Of a stretch of 14,807 bases of DNA, positions 1 to 6,028 are shown one piece after another. The notes beneath the pieces were generated by a model. The model was not told the DNA's origin and did not search any database. It worked only from the letters and a program-made list of their open reading frames with translations. Position 1 is the first letter of the stretch. Each line of letters begins with the position of its first letter. Both the position numbers and the translations under genes were made by a program. Source of the DNA: an uncultured Clostridiaceae bacterium (GTDB taxonomy: Bacteria > Bacillota > Clostridia > Lachnospirales > Lachnospiraceae); contig CATKZA010000006.1 of assembly GCA_949841235.1 (NCBI GenBank), positions 1 to 14,807 of the forward strand, given 5' to 3'.

Positions 1-1763
1 TTTTTTACCGGAGTTGCATAGTCGGCTCCCCTAAGTATGGTATCTGGCCGATGTTCTTTGATGAAATATGCCCCCTTTTTCGTGATGCGATCCGGCGTAG
101 GGCGTCCGGAAATCGTCCTGCAGGAGAACTTCACCTTGCCATTGCGTATTACATATACTTTTTGCTTGGCAAGGGAGATTTCCGTATAGTTTTTGGGATC
201 CCAGTCCTTTTCAAAGTCTTCGTAATCCTTGCGGAATGCAGTGTTTGCATACTGCACCGTTCTCTTGGAAGTGAGCGCCGCCCTATTTTCTTCTGACGGG
301 TCATTGATATAGGCATCGATCTTATCCTGGGAAATGTCAGCCTGCAAGGCTTTTTTTGCTTGCTTCAGGGTTCTTTCAAAGTCCAGCTGCCAGCCATAGT
401 CGCCGCCTTTGACGGTGACGGTCTTGCCGTTGTGCATTTTCACTTTTCGATCCTTGCCTACAGTCTTATATTTCTTGCAGAATTCCTCCACCCAGTCAGA
501 CACGGCGTTCCAGTCATATTTGATTTTTCCATCTTCATAGCTGATCCAGGAAGAAATCTCCGTGGGAGTGATCTGCTCGGTCACGCCCTTGCCCATGTTC
601 CAAGAGACAAAGCGGAGAGCCTTGCTGTTGCTGGCCTTCATTCGGTCTTGGAGTTCCGGGTTGTCGGAGGTAATCCTGGGGGCTTTATATACACCCTTCA
701 GCACATGCTCGGAGGGATTTTCCGCCGTGTCATCAATATCCAGCGTAGTTTCTGCCTTGCTCAGGGCATCCTTGATTCCCTCTGTCAGTTTGGACTTGAT
801 AATGGTATTCCCCATCCGTTCCTTTACGCATACAAATTGCAGTGTATCGGAGGAATATTTTACCGAAGCGGATTTCGGCCTCTTAATCTTATAGTCATCG
901 CTGCCTTTGACCAAATCTGATTTCTTGATCAGATTGGTTAATTTCTTCTCGTCATATTCCACATCGTAATTCACGGTAAGCTCATTCTTTTTGCTAAAGA
1001 GATGGGAGGTTTTGTGGACTTCGTCAAACAGTTCGTCAAACTTCTCGTTGATTTTGAACTTGTAATCAATCTCGTCCCCGCTGATGGTAAGATTTCCGCC
1101 TTCCCTTCCGTTTACCGCTAAGCCATAGCCCTCTAACTTGCTCAGAACAATCTTTTTTGAATCTTCCAAAGTCCGCCCTGATACATCCACATCGTTGATA
1201 TATGTATTTTTATACCATCGTTCGCCGTAATAAATATGGTAGTACAGCATTGTGCCGCAGACGATGACAATCGCAGCCGCAATGGTGATTCCTACTGCTT
1301 TCAGCAGGGGATTTCGGGATTTTTTAGGAGCCCTGTCTCTGCTTTTTTTATTTCTTTTGGATTGCCTCTTCCTGTCTTTGGCCGTTTCAGGAGTTTTCTT
1401 TTCAAAACCCATGCTTTTCCCATCGATTTTATTAAAATCGGGAGAATTGCCTTCAGTTTTATCAACGTTGCTAAAATCAGCAAGACCTTCATCGGCTTCG
1501 CCGGTGCTGTTTGAATCCATCATGCTGTCGTTATTTGCCAATTCGTCATCAATCGGGGCAAATCCATGATAATCCGCCGTGTCCCCATTTGTTTCGTCAG
1601 ATTTGGATAGATCATCCGCAGGCATGTCTGCCTCCGCCGTCGAATCTGAAGGAGTAAGTCCCCCTGCAGCGATCTCCTGGCTGTTATCCCCAAATTCCTC
1701 TGCGTTAGATTCCTCCATGAAATAGTTTTGACCGTTGTCTGTATGCTGTTGTTTCTTCTTCAT
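1..1763 (-). CDS. Membrane-anchored L,D-transpeptidase (YkuD family), C-terminus cut by window edge
   Basis: This minus-strand frame is open from an ATG at 1763 to the left edge (587 codons, no stop), so the protein is partial. The start is supported by an AGGAG about 7 nt upstream. Layout: residues 1-125 are an acidic, Asp/Ser/Asn-rich tail; 126-151 are very basic (RKRQSKRNKK); about 153-176 form one membrane segment (AVGITIAAAIVIVCG), giving a cytoplasmic N-terminus. A long extracytoplasmic stretch (about 190-500) follows, resembling the PG_binding_4/VanW-associated repeats that precede many clostridial YkuD domains. From about residue 525 the sequence NYTEISLAKQKVYVIRNGKV is the typical opening of a YkuD domain, which cross-links peptidoglycan 3-3 or attaches proteins to it. 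The catalytic HxnSHGxxN/Cys motif would lie left of the window, so activity cannot be judged here. The family call rests on recognising the domain order, not on a search. Confidence 0.85.
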   Translation of the reverse strand, partial: MKKKQQHTDNGQNYFMEESNAEEFGDNSQEIAAGGLTPSDSTAEADMPADDLSKSDETNGDTADYHGFAPIDDELANNDSMMDSNSTGEADEGLADFSNVDKTEGNSPDFNKIDGKSMGFEKKTPETAKDRKRQSKRNKKSRDRAPKKSRNPLLKAVGITIAAAIVIVCGTMLYYHIYYGERWYKNTYINDVDVSGRTLEDSKKIVLSKLEGYGLAVNGREGGNLTISGDEIDYKFKINEKFDELFDEVHKTSHLFSKKNELTVNYDVEYDEKKLTNLIKKSDLVKGSDDYKIKRPKSASVKYSSDTLQFVCVKERMGNTIIKSKLTEGIKDALSKAETTLDIDDTAENPSEHVLKGVYKAPRITSDNPELQDRMKASNSKALRFVSWNMGKGVTEQITPTEISSWISYEDGKIKYDWNAVSDWVEEFCKKYKTVGKDRKVKMHNGKTVTVKGGDYGWQLDFERTLKQAKKALQADISQDKIDAYINDPSEENRAALTSKRTVQYANTAFRKDYEDFEKDWDPKNYTEISLAKQKVYVIRNGKVKFSCRTISGRPTPDRITKKGAYFIKEHRPDTILRGADYATPVK

Positions 1764-2237
1764 GTCTGCTCCTGCCTTCCATTATTCTTTCGGTTATATT
1801 TTTAATCATATTCTGGTTAATCTCTTAGTCCATCTGCTCAAGTAATCATACTCTATTTTAAAGTAAAAGTCATCAGTTTCTTATAAATATGCAAAAATTT
1901 TCATATTTAGTATAAAAACCCAAATATGCGATAAAAATATTAGCCATTATATACAAAGCAGTTTCCCTCCATTCCCTCATATTTGTAGGCGAATTCGCCA
2001 CATGTCAGTGATTTAATCAATACACTAATGTTATATTATAAAACATAAACTTGAAAAAAGTGTATCAAAAAGATTAAATCTCATATTAAATTTAGATGCA
2101 TTTTATTACAGAATTATTACAACTTGGCAGTACGCTGGTAGTATTCGGATAAAAGTTGAGGATTTTTCAAAGCCGTAATTTCTTGTCAGGATTATTTTCT
2201 TCCTGTATACTGTTGCTATATTGATTATGGAGGTTGC
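1764..2237. other. AT-rich divergent spacer with a short GC-rich palindrome
   Basis: No convincing gene lies in these 470 bases between divergent genes. The stretch is strongly AT-rich. It holds a perfect 12-bp palindrome GGCGAATTCGCC at 1988-1999, GC-rich against its surroundings and operator-like in form. It also holds a nested inverted repeat (ATACACT near 2020-2026 with AGTGTAT at 2059-2065). A minus-strand TATACT at 1914-1909 could be a -10 box for the L,D-transpeptidase gene, but no good -35 sits at the right distance. Confidence 0.5.
2183..2211 (+). promoter_or_regulatory. Sigma-A-type promoter for the DUF3783 gene
   Basis: TTGTCA at 2183-2188 and TATACT at 2206-2211 are separated by exactly 17 nt. 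Each box is one base from consensus. Transcription would start near 2218, about 22 nt before the ATG at 2241 and just ahead of its GGAGG site. Confidence 0.75.
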
Positions 2238-2240
2238 GTG

Positions 2241-2600
2241 ATGGAGAAGATATTGATATTTCAGTCTCGGCATGTTTCGGAAATAAAAGAAGTGGCATCC
2301 GGCCTTCGACTGAAAGCGGAGGATGTTGCTCCCGTTTGCTTCAAGGAAACGCTGGCAAAGATTTGCAGAGGAACCGCCATGTCTGGGGAAGGGTATGAGG
2401 GAGAACTTCCGGAAAGATCTTTGCTTTTGTTTTGCAACGTGCAGGAAAAGAAAATGGACAAGATGCTAGCCATGCTGAGGAAGAAGGGGATTTCTACGGA
2501 CTATAAGGCTATTCTCACCCCCACGAACAGTCAGTGGAATGTTTTTAGGCTTTATTTTGAGATGGAGCGGGAGGAAAGGGCATGGAATTCTCTGAATTAA
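2241..2600 (+). CDS. Small DUF3783-type protein of unknown function
   Basis: The gene encodes 119 residues from ATG 2241, placed 7 nt after GGAGG (2229-2233). A GTG at 2238 is also in frame but too close to that site. The protein is soluble, with no signal peptide or membrane segment. The C-terminal half has hydrophobic LLLFCNVQEKKMDKMLAMLR followed by a Lys/Thr-rich turn, then WNVFRLYFEMEREE; I recognise this as the DUF3783 pattern common in Clostridia, whose function is not known. The N-terminal half (IFQSRHVSEIKEVASGLR) looks like a small alpha/beta segment. It is monocistronic, with its own promoter and a convergent neighbour on its right. The family assignment is from memory of the motif and is moderately sure; the coding status is firm. 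Confidence 0.75.
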   Translation: MEKILIFQSRHVSEIKEVASGLRLKAEDVAPVCFKETLAKICRGTAMSGEGYEGELPERSLLLFCNVQEKKMDKMLAMLRKKGISTDYKAILTPTNSQWNVFRLYFEMEREERAWNSLN

Positions 2601-2602
2601 TG

Positions 2603-2634
2603 AAAAACGGGCAAAGCGGTATCTGCCTTGCCCG
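2603..2634 (-). terminator. Intrinsic terminator between convergent genes (best for the DUF1292 gene)
   Basis: The stem CGGGCAA/TTGCCCG (2608-2614 with 2628-2634) continues inward after one mismatch through GC and CG pairs. Read on the minus strand, the hairpin is followed at once by TTTTT (2607-2603), 8 nt after the DUF1292 stop codon. On the plus strand the following U-tract is poorer (a T-rich stretch only from about 2650), so termination of the DUF3783 transcript here is possible but weaker. Confidence 0.75.
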
Positions 2635-2642
2635 ATGGATCT

Positions 2643-3044
2643 TTAGTCTTTTTTGATGGAAACGCCCGGGAGGATTCGCAAATTATCCAGATAGTCACCA
2701 GATTCCTCTTCCTCTTCTTCTTCGGCCTCCTCGGCCAGTTCGGCAAAGAATTGGTCGAAGGCTTCGCTGACCACGTCGAAAAGTTCCTCGTCCTCGATGG
2801 GGGTAAATATCGGTTCGCCCTTCTCGTCTTCGGAATATTCCAAGATAAGGGCCTCCACCTCTGTCACGCCCTCGGACTCGGTGCTGGTGGGAAGCAAGGC
2901 CACAAACTCCTTTCCGATCTCCTCGATTTCTACCGAGGCGATAATTTCAGCCTCGATTTGGTTGTTGTCCTCGTCCGTGACGGTAATGGTGGCAGTGTAG
3001 TCGCTGTCATCGTCAAAAAATAATTTTTTATTTTCTTCATTCAT
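2643..3044 (-). CDS. DUF1292 (YrzB-type) acidic protein
   Basis: The gene encodes 133 residues from ATG 3044. An upstream in-frame ATG at 3074 would add MNEEKGRNQS, but it has no ribosome binding site and lies only about 20 nt after the predicted transcription start. The ATG at 3044 has AAAGGA about 12 nt upstream, so I prefer it. The protein is small, soluble and very acidic. It has the DUF1292 core ITVTDEDNNQIEAEIIASVE then KEFVALLPT, EVEALILEYSEDEKGEPIF and PIEDEELFDVVSEAFDQFF. A run of seven Glu (about 108-114) precedes a conserved-looking C-terminal tail. In other Firmicutes, members often sit near the RuvX/YqgF Holliday-junction gene and yrzL-like genes; here it stands alone. The biochemical role of the family is unknown. 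Confidence 0.9.
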   Translation of the reverse strand: MNEENKKLFFDDDSDYTATITVTDEDNNQIEAEIIASVEIEEIGKEFVALLPTSTESEGVTEVEALILEYSEDEKGEPIFTPIEDEELFDVVSEAFDQFFAELAEEAEEEEEEESGDYLDNLRILPGVSIKKD

Positions 3045-3099
3045 AGATTGATTCCGTCCTTTCTCTTCGTTCATAATTTGAGTTCACTATACATAGTAG

Positions 3100-3128
3100 A
3101 TAGTAACATTGCTGCCTGGGATTGTCAA
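3100..3128 (-). promoter_or_regulatory. Consensus-like promoter for the DUF1292 gene
   Basis: Read on the minus strand, a perfect TTGACA (3128-3123) is followed after 17 nt by TACTAT (3105-3100), itself preceded by TG plus one base (extended -10). The predicted start near 3093 lies about 50 nt before the ATG at 3044. Confidence 0.85.
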
Positions 3129-3147
3129 ATGAAGTGAGCAGCTGTCA

Positions 3148-3160
3148 TGTGAATAGTAAC
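3148..3160 (+). repeat. Dispersed motif TGTGAATAGTAAC, copy 1
   Basis: This is an exact 13-base copy of a motif also found at 11145-11157 and 14603-14615, with a near copy at 4299-4312. It lies intergenically, about 40 nt upstream of the flagellin promoter. Three exact 13-mers in 15 kb are well beyond chance expectation. Confidence 0.6.
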
Positions 3161-3162
3161 CA

Positions 3163-3185
3163 ACTATCGAAATTTACTATCGAAA
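3163..3185 (+). repeat. Tandem ACTATCGAAA pair upstream of the flagellin promoter
   Basis: ACTATCGAAA occurs at 3163-3172 and again, identically, at 3176-3185 (13-bp period). The pair ends 14 bp before the expected -35 position of the flagellin promoter, where an activator could bind. No known regulator is recognised. Confidence 0.45.
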
Positions 3186-3198
3186 ATCCGAAAAGCGT

Positions 3199-3227
3199 AT
3201 TTCATTTTATAAAAATTGTGCTATAAT
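3199..3227 (+). promoter_or_regulatory. Extended -10 promoter for the flagellin-like gene
   Basis: TATAAT at 3222-3227 is a perfect -10, preceded by TGC (extended -10, TG at 3219-3220). The -35 at the proper distance is weak (ATTTCA, 3199-3204). It does not look like the sigma-28 (SigD/FliA) box usual for flagellins. A start near 3234 gives a leader of about 80 nt. Confidence 0.7.
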
Positions 3228-3253
3228 AGAAAAAGGAACGCTAGCGCAATATA

Positions 3254-3275
3254 CCCCTTTATTATGGAAACGGGG
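3254..3275 (+). promoter_or_regulatory. Leader hairpin with GGA in its loop, ahead of the flagellin-like gene
   Basis: CCCCTTT (3254-3260) can pair with AAA(C)GGGG (3268-3275, one bulged C). The ATTATGG loop and closing A expose a GGA at 3266-3268. A second GGA lies in the ribosome binding site GGGAGG (3301-3306). This two-site layout resembles CsrA-controlled hag leaders in Bacillus; the link is inference only. Confidence 0.35.
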
Positions 3276-3316
3276 GATTTGTGAGATCATAAAATGAATC
3301 GGGAGGAGTGATGGAT

Positions 3317-4075
3317 ATGAGTATTTCAGGCGTTGGAACAAGCAATTATTACGGACAGATAGCTAGCGGAAGCAAACTTCAGTCCGCTGCGGATGGGGCT
3401 GCCCAGATGAGCATTGTCCAGGGAGAGATTGGCCAGATTAACGGCTACGACATGGGCACCCGGAATGCGGAGGATGGAAAAGGCGTGCTAGATGTGGCAG
3501 ATGGTGCATACAATAGCATCACTGAGAGTTTGCAGCGCATGAGGGAATTGGCGGTGCAGGCATCTAATACGGCAGTTTTGTCAGACGGGGACAGGCGGGC
3601 TATTCAGGATGAGGTGGATCAGCTCAAGCAGGGAATCTCTGACATTGCCAACAATACGGAGTTCAATACCAAGAAACTGCTGGACGGCTCCAACTCAAAT
3701 ATGTACATTCAGAGCGGGGCGAATGCCGGGCAGGGTCAGACCATTGACACTGGAAATGCCACCCTTCAGGCGCTGGGGATTGCAGACTTTGACGTGACGA
3801 AGGATTTTGACATCCAGACCATTGACGATGCGCTGTCAAAAGTGTCTTCTAACCGTAGCAGCATCGGTGCCCAGAGCAATTCTCTGGACTATACCATCGG
3901 CTACAATACCCAGACGTCCTATAATCTGACGAAGACGGTGAGCAATATGGCTGATACGGATTTTGCCAAGGTGGCTTCCGACATGAATAAGAAGCAGTTG
4001 TTAGATACGGTGAATTTCATGATGCAGAGGAAGAAGCAGGAGGATGAGCGTCAGCGGATGAATCTGCTCTTCTAA
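3317..4075 (+). CDS. Short atypical flagellin-like protein
   Basis: The protein has 252 residues from ATG 3317; an ATG at 3311 and a GTG at 3308 are also in frame. GGGAGG at 3301-3306 gives 10 nt to 3317 or 4 nt to 3311, so the exact start is unsure by two residues. Flagellin N-domain: SAADGAAQMSIVQGEIGQINGY, DVADGAYNSITESLQRMREL, VQASN and LKQGISDIANNTEFNTKKLLDG match the conserved D0/D1 helices. Flagellin C-domain: DDALSKVSSNRSSIGAQSNSLDY also fits. The variable D2/D3 part is almost absent, as in small flagellins. Two oddities: about 20-25 residues of the usual start (MRINHN...) are missing, and the C-terminus ends in a charged MMQRKKQEDERQRMNLLF in place of a hydrophobic D0 helix. No other flagellar gene is adjacent. 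It could be a minor filament or junction component, or a secreted non-filament flagellin relative. Confidence 0.85.
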   Translation: MSISGVGTSNYYGQIASGSKLQSAADGAAQMSIVQGEIGQINGYDMGTRNAEDGKGVLDVADGAYNSITESLQRMRELAVQASNTAVLSDGDRRAIQDEVDQLKQGISDIANNTEFNTKKLLDGSNSNMYIQSGANAGQGQTIDTGNATLQALGIADFDVTKDFDIQTIDDALSKVSSNRSSIGAQSNSLDYTIGYNTQTSYNLTKTVSNMADTDFAKVASDMNKKQLLDTVNFMMQRKKQEDERQRMNLLF

Positions 4076-4165
4076 GAATGTTGCCGTCAGTTATCGGGGC
4101 GGCTCGTGAAGGATCGAATGGCTATGTTTTTGAGTTTTGGCAGATGATTGAAATATGAAATGATT

Positions 4166-4187
4166 TCTGGCAGCGCAAGCTGCCAGA
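4166..4187 (+). terminator. Perfect 9-bp hairpin with GCAA tetraloop after the flagellin-like gene
   Basis: TCTGGCAGC pairs fully with GCTGCCAGA around a GCAA (GNRA) tetraloop. It lies 90 nt after the stop codon. The following bases TTGCATTATTTG are only moderately T-rich, so it may end transcription inefficiently or act as a 3' stabilising stem-loop. Confidence 0.55.
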
Positions 4188-4298
4188 TTGCATTATTTGC
4201 GCGAAGGTAAAGTGAGGGCGCAAGCCGGCACAGGTTTGCAGCATGAGTGGTCAGATTGTTGCTGCTTTCAGAGGGGCTGTCGCATGGAGATGAGTGGC

Positions 4299-4312
4299 TG
4301 TGAATAGTGGCG
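4299..4312 (+). repeat. Dispersed motif, imperfect copy 2
   Basis: TGTGAATAGTGGCG differs from the other copies by GG for AA. Like copy 3, it is preceded by GATGAG plus 4 nt, so those two copies share a longer unit of about 24 nt. Confidence 0.45.
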
Positions 4313-4353
4313 AGAGAATGACTTTTGCTGGAGGACGGAAAGGCGGGATTTCT

Positions 4354-4962
4354 ATGGATAAGGTGATTACAATTGGAAGGCAGTATGGCAGCGGGGGACG
4401 GGAAATTGGCGAAAAGATTGCCAAGCACTATGGAATCCCTTTTTATGACAACGAACTGATTACCCGGGCTGCAAAGGAAAGCGGCTTTGCGGAGGAGAGC
4501 TTTGAGAGGGCGGAGGATAAGGCGACCAACAGCCTGCTGTACTCTCTGGCCATGGGAATAAATGTGTATGGCAATCAGGATTTTGGCTTTTCAGGCCTTT
4601 CTTTGGATGATCGGATTTTCCTGGCTCAGTCGGATGTGATTCGCAAGGTGGCAGAGGAAGGAGCCTGCGTGATTGTGGGAAGGTGTGCGGATTACGTATT
4701 GAAAGAGCGGGACAACGTGTTTAATATCTTTGTGCGGGCATCCTTGGATTACCGCTTGCAGCGAGCCATTCATAATTATCAAGTGAATGAGAAGAAGGCG
4801 GCAGAGATTATTATGAAGAATGATAAGCGTCGCGGCAATTACTATAATTACCATGTGGGCGAGAAGTGGCTGAACCTCAATAATTATGATTTGGTAATCC
4901 GCAGCGATGTTTCGGGCATTGACAATGCAGTGAACTGCATCTGCACGTACTTAGGCGATTAG
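4354..4962 (+). CDS. Cytidylate-kinase-like family protein
   Basis: The protein has 202 residues from ATG 4354 (GGCGGG and AAAGG elements lie 7-14 nt upstream; an in-frame GTG at 4294 has no ribosome site). It opens with VITIGRQYGSGGREIGEKIAKHYGIPFYDNELI, the P-loop and following helix of the cytidylate-kinase-like family (Cytidylate_kin2 type). A central VIVGRCADYVL matches the NMP-kinase core, and the R-rich lid region (RLQRAIHNYQVNEKKAAEIIMKNDKRRGNYY) is typical. The family is related to CMP kinase, but most members are not proven nucleotide kinases; a genuine cmk elsewhere would be expected. The protein is cytosolic and full length for the family. It is followed after 150 nt by the sirtuin-like gene on the same strand, with a small hairpin between. 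Confidence 0.88.
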   Translation: MDKVITIGRQYGSGGREIGEKIAKHYGIPFYDNELITRAAKESGFAEESFERAEDKATNSLLYSLAMGINVYGNQDFGFSGLSLDDRIFLAQSDVIRKVAEEGACVIVGRCADYVLKERDNVFNIFVRASLDYRLQRAIHNYQVNEKKAAEIIMKNDKRRGNYYNYHVGEKWLNLNNYDLVIRSDVSGIDNAVNCICTYLGD

Positions 4963-4970
4963 CATGCTGA

Positions 4971-4987
4971 TTGCTGATATTCAGCAA
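4971..4987 (+). terminator. Small perfect hairpin after the kinase-like gene
   Basis: TTGCTGA TAT TCAGCAA forms a 7-bp stem with a 3-nt loop 8 nt after the stop codon. There is no U-tract behind it (CATGGCGTGATTTTG), so termination is doubtful. It may be only a 3'-end stem-loop. Confidence 0.35.
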
Positions 4988-5112
4988 CATGGCGTGATTT
5001 TGAACCGGCAGTATTCAGCGTAGATATGCTGGTTCGCTATAGGGTGTTTCCTAGAGAGAAAGAGGGCTGGAAGTTTTGACGGAAATGGACAGTCCCGAGA
5101 GGAGGGATTGTG

Positions 5113-5856
5113 ATGGAGAACAATTTGGATGGAATCAGGGAAGTGATTCGGCAGAATGATAATATTGTTCTGGTGAGCGGTAGCGAAGTTACCAGGGAGT
5201 CCGGCATGAACGGCGTTCGGGCAGAGCATATGGTGTATGATATCGAGCAGAAATATGGGTACTCCGGGGAAGAGATTATGACGGAGCAGTTTTTTACCCG
5301 GCAGGTGGAGGTGTTCTATGACTATTATAAGGATGTGGTCCTGGGAGCCAGAGAGCCGAGTCTGACTACGGTGTATCGTGCTGCTGCGGAACTGGAGAAG
5401 AGGGGAAAGCTGACGGATATCGTTACTCGCATGGTATATGACAGTTACAGGGAGGCAGGGTGCCAGCATGTGATGATGCTATATGGCACGGTGGAGGATA
5501 ATAAATGCCCCTCCTGCGGTAAGGTTTTTGGTTCCAAATATATCAGGGAGTCAAAGCATATTCCGAAATGTGATGACTGTCAGATCATTCTGCGTCCAGG
5601 ATTTTCTCTTTTTGGGGAGATGCTTGACAATGCCCGGCTGACGAAGGCTTGCAATGCCATAGAGTATGCCAATGTGTTATTGGTAGTGGGAACCCATCTG
5701 AACTCTCTCACCTGGCAGAGCATGCTGCGTTATTATGGCGGGGATAAGCTGATTCTTATCAATACCAGAGAAAATGTGGGAGATGAGAGGGCGAACTATC
5801 GGGCATATGGAAATATTTCTGAAATATTCGGCTACATAACGGATTATGAGGAATAA
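5113..5856 (+). CDS. Sir2-family (sirtuin-fold) protein with degenerate active site
   Basis: The protein has 247 residues from ATG 5113 (GGAGG at 5101-5105, 7-nt spacing; a GTG at 5110 is too close). It aligns along its length with bacterial sirtuins: an N-terminal VLVSGSEVTRESGMNGVR at the GAGIS-AESGIPDFR place; IVTRMVYDSYREAG at the VVTQNIDGLHERAG place; LYGTVEDNKCPSCGK at the LHGSL..RCxxC place; then the second zinc pair KCDDCQ; RPGFSLFGEMLD; and LLVVGTHLNS. The zinc cysteines are intact (C132, C135, C153, C156). The catalytic His is Tyr124; the Asn and Asp of the NID signature are M107 and Y109; a Gly of GAG is E25; and PDFR reads NGVR. So NAD-dependent deacylation by the usual mechanism seems unlikely. 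It may bind a nucleotide or protein without catalysis, or do different chemistry. Confidence 0.85.
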   Translation: MENNLDGIREVIRQNDNIVLVSGSEVTRESGMNGVRAEHMVYDIEQKYGYSGEEIMTEQFFTRQVEVFYDYYKDVVLGAREPSLTTVYRAAAELEKRGKLTDIVTRMVYDSYREAGCQHVMMLYGTVEDNKCPSCGKVFGSKYIRESKHIPKCDDCQIILRPGFSLFGEMLDNARLTKACNAIEYANVLLVVGTHLNSLTWQSMLRYYGGDKLILINTRENVGDERANYRAYGNISEIFGYITDYEE

Positions 5857-5860
5857 ATTG

Positions 5861-5888
5861 TTGCAATTTCTTATGATTCTGCTATACT
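5861..5888 (+). promoter_or_regulatory. Promoter of the gltX leader
   Basis: TTGCAA (5861-5866) and TATACT (5883-5888) are spaced by 16 nt, immediately after the sirtuin-like gene's stop codon. The predicted start near 5895 gives gltX a leader of about 134 nt. Confidence 0.7.
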
Positions 5889-5910
5889 ATGAAATGAGCA
5901 AAGGTTTCAT

Positions 5911-5979
5911 ATGTTCATTGGAATACATAATTGCCGCTTGCTATGCAGGTGGGATATAAGCAATATGATTTGTAAATAG
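5911..5979 (+). CDS. Possible 22-codon leader peptide before gltX
   Basis: ATG 5911 is preceded by AAAGG with 7-nt spacing. The frame gives [22 protein letters not shown] and stops at TAG 5977-5979, 2 nt before the terminator stem. Three Cys and two Arg among 22 residues stand out; no Glu codon is present. The position is classic for a ribosome-controlled attenuator, but a frame this short can arise by chance. An overlapping frame from ATG 5894 (21 codons) lies at the predicted transcription start and has no ribosome site. Confidence 0.35.
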   Translation: MFIGIHNCRLLCRWDISNMICK

Positions 5980-6008
5980 ATCCCCATCAGGTTTGGTGGG
6001 GGTTTTTT
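5980..6008 (+). terminator. Strong intrinsic terminator/attenuator just upstream of gltX
   Basis: CCCCATCA (5982-5989) pairs with TGGTGGGG (5994-6001) around GGTT, and TTTTTT follows at 6003-6008. It ends 20 nt before the gltX start codon and lies after a good promoter (5861-5888), so it falls inside the gltX transcript. GGTGGGAT at 5949-5956 can pair with ATCCCCATC (one bulged C), occluding the 5' arm of the terminator; this is a candidate antiterminator. Confidence 0.8.
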
Positions 6009-6028
6009 ATAAGAAAGAGAGGCTAGAC

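Larger units (their letters stand above)
4076..4353. other. Intergenic stretch with hairpins, no gene seen
   Basis: About 280 bases separate the flagellin-like gene from the kinase-like gene. The stretch contains the strong hairpin at 4166-4187, a small GGC-GCAA-GCC hairpin near 4216-4226 and a near copy of the dispersed motif at 4299. A minus-strand frame across it is a chance opening, lacking a ribosome site and any recognisable protein. No clear promoter for the downstream gene was found. Confidence 0.5.

Noticed and set aside
51..1569. Several plus-strand frames (e.g. 360-920) at the left end
   Set aside because: The minus strand has one continuous 587-codon frame with a good start, membrane segment and YkuD sequence; the plus frames are its shadows.
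4190..4290. Cyclic-di-GMP (GEMM) riboswitch downstream of the flagellin-like gene
   Set aside because: GGCGCAAGCC and GCACAGG look superficially similar, but the conserved core order and pairing are not there.
4087..4428. Minus-strand 113-codon frame between the flagellin-like and kinase-like genes
   Set aside because: No ribosome binding site, runs over the start of the kinase-like gene, Ser/Pro/His-rich filler; likely chance.
4981..5469. Minus-strand 162-codon frame over the sirtuin-like gene
   Set aside because: Antisense to a gene with a good start and family motifs; no protein family seen.
5889..6008. T-box riboswitch in the gltX leader
   Set aside because: The leader is short and lacks the GGTGGNACCGCG antiterminator core and a specifier-loop architecture.
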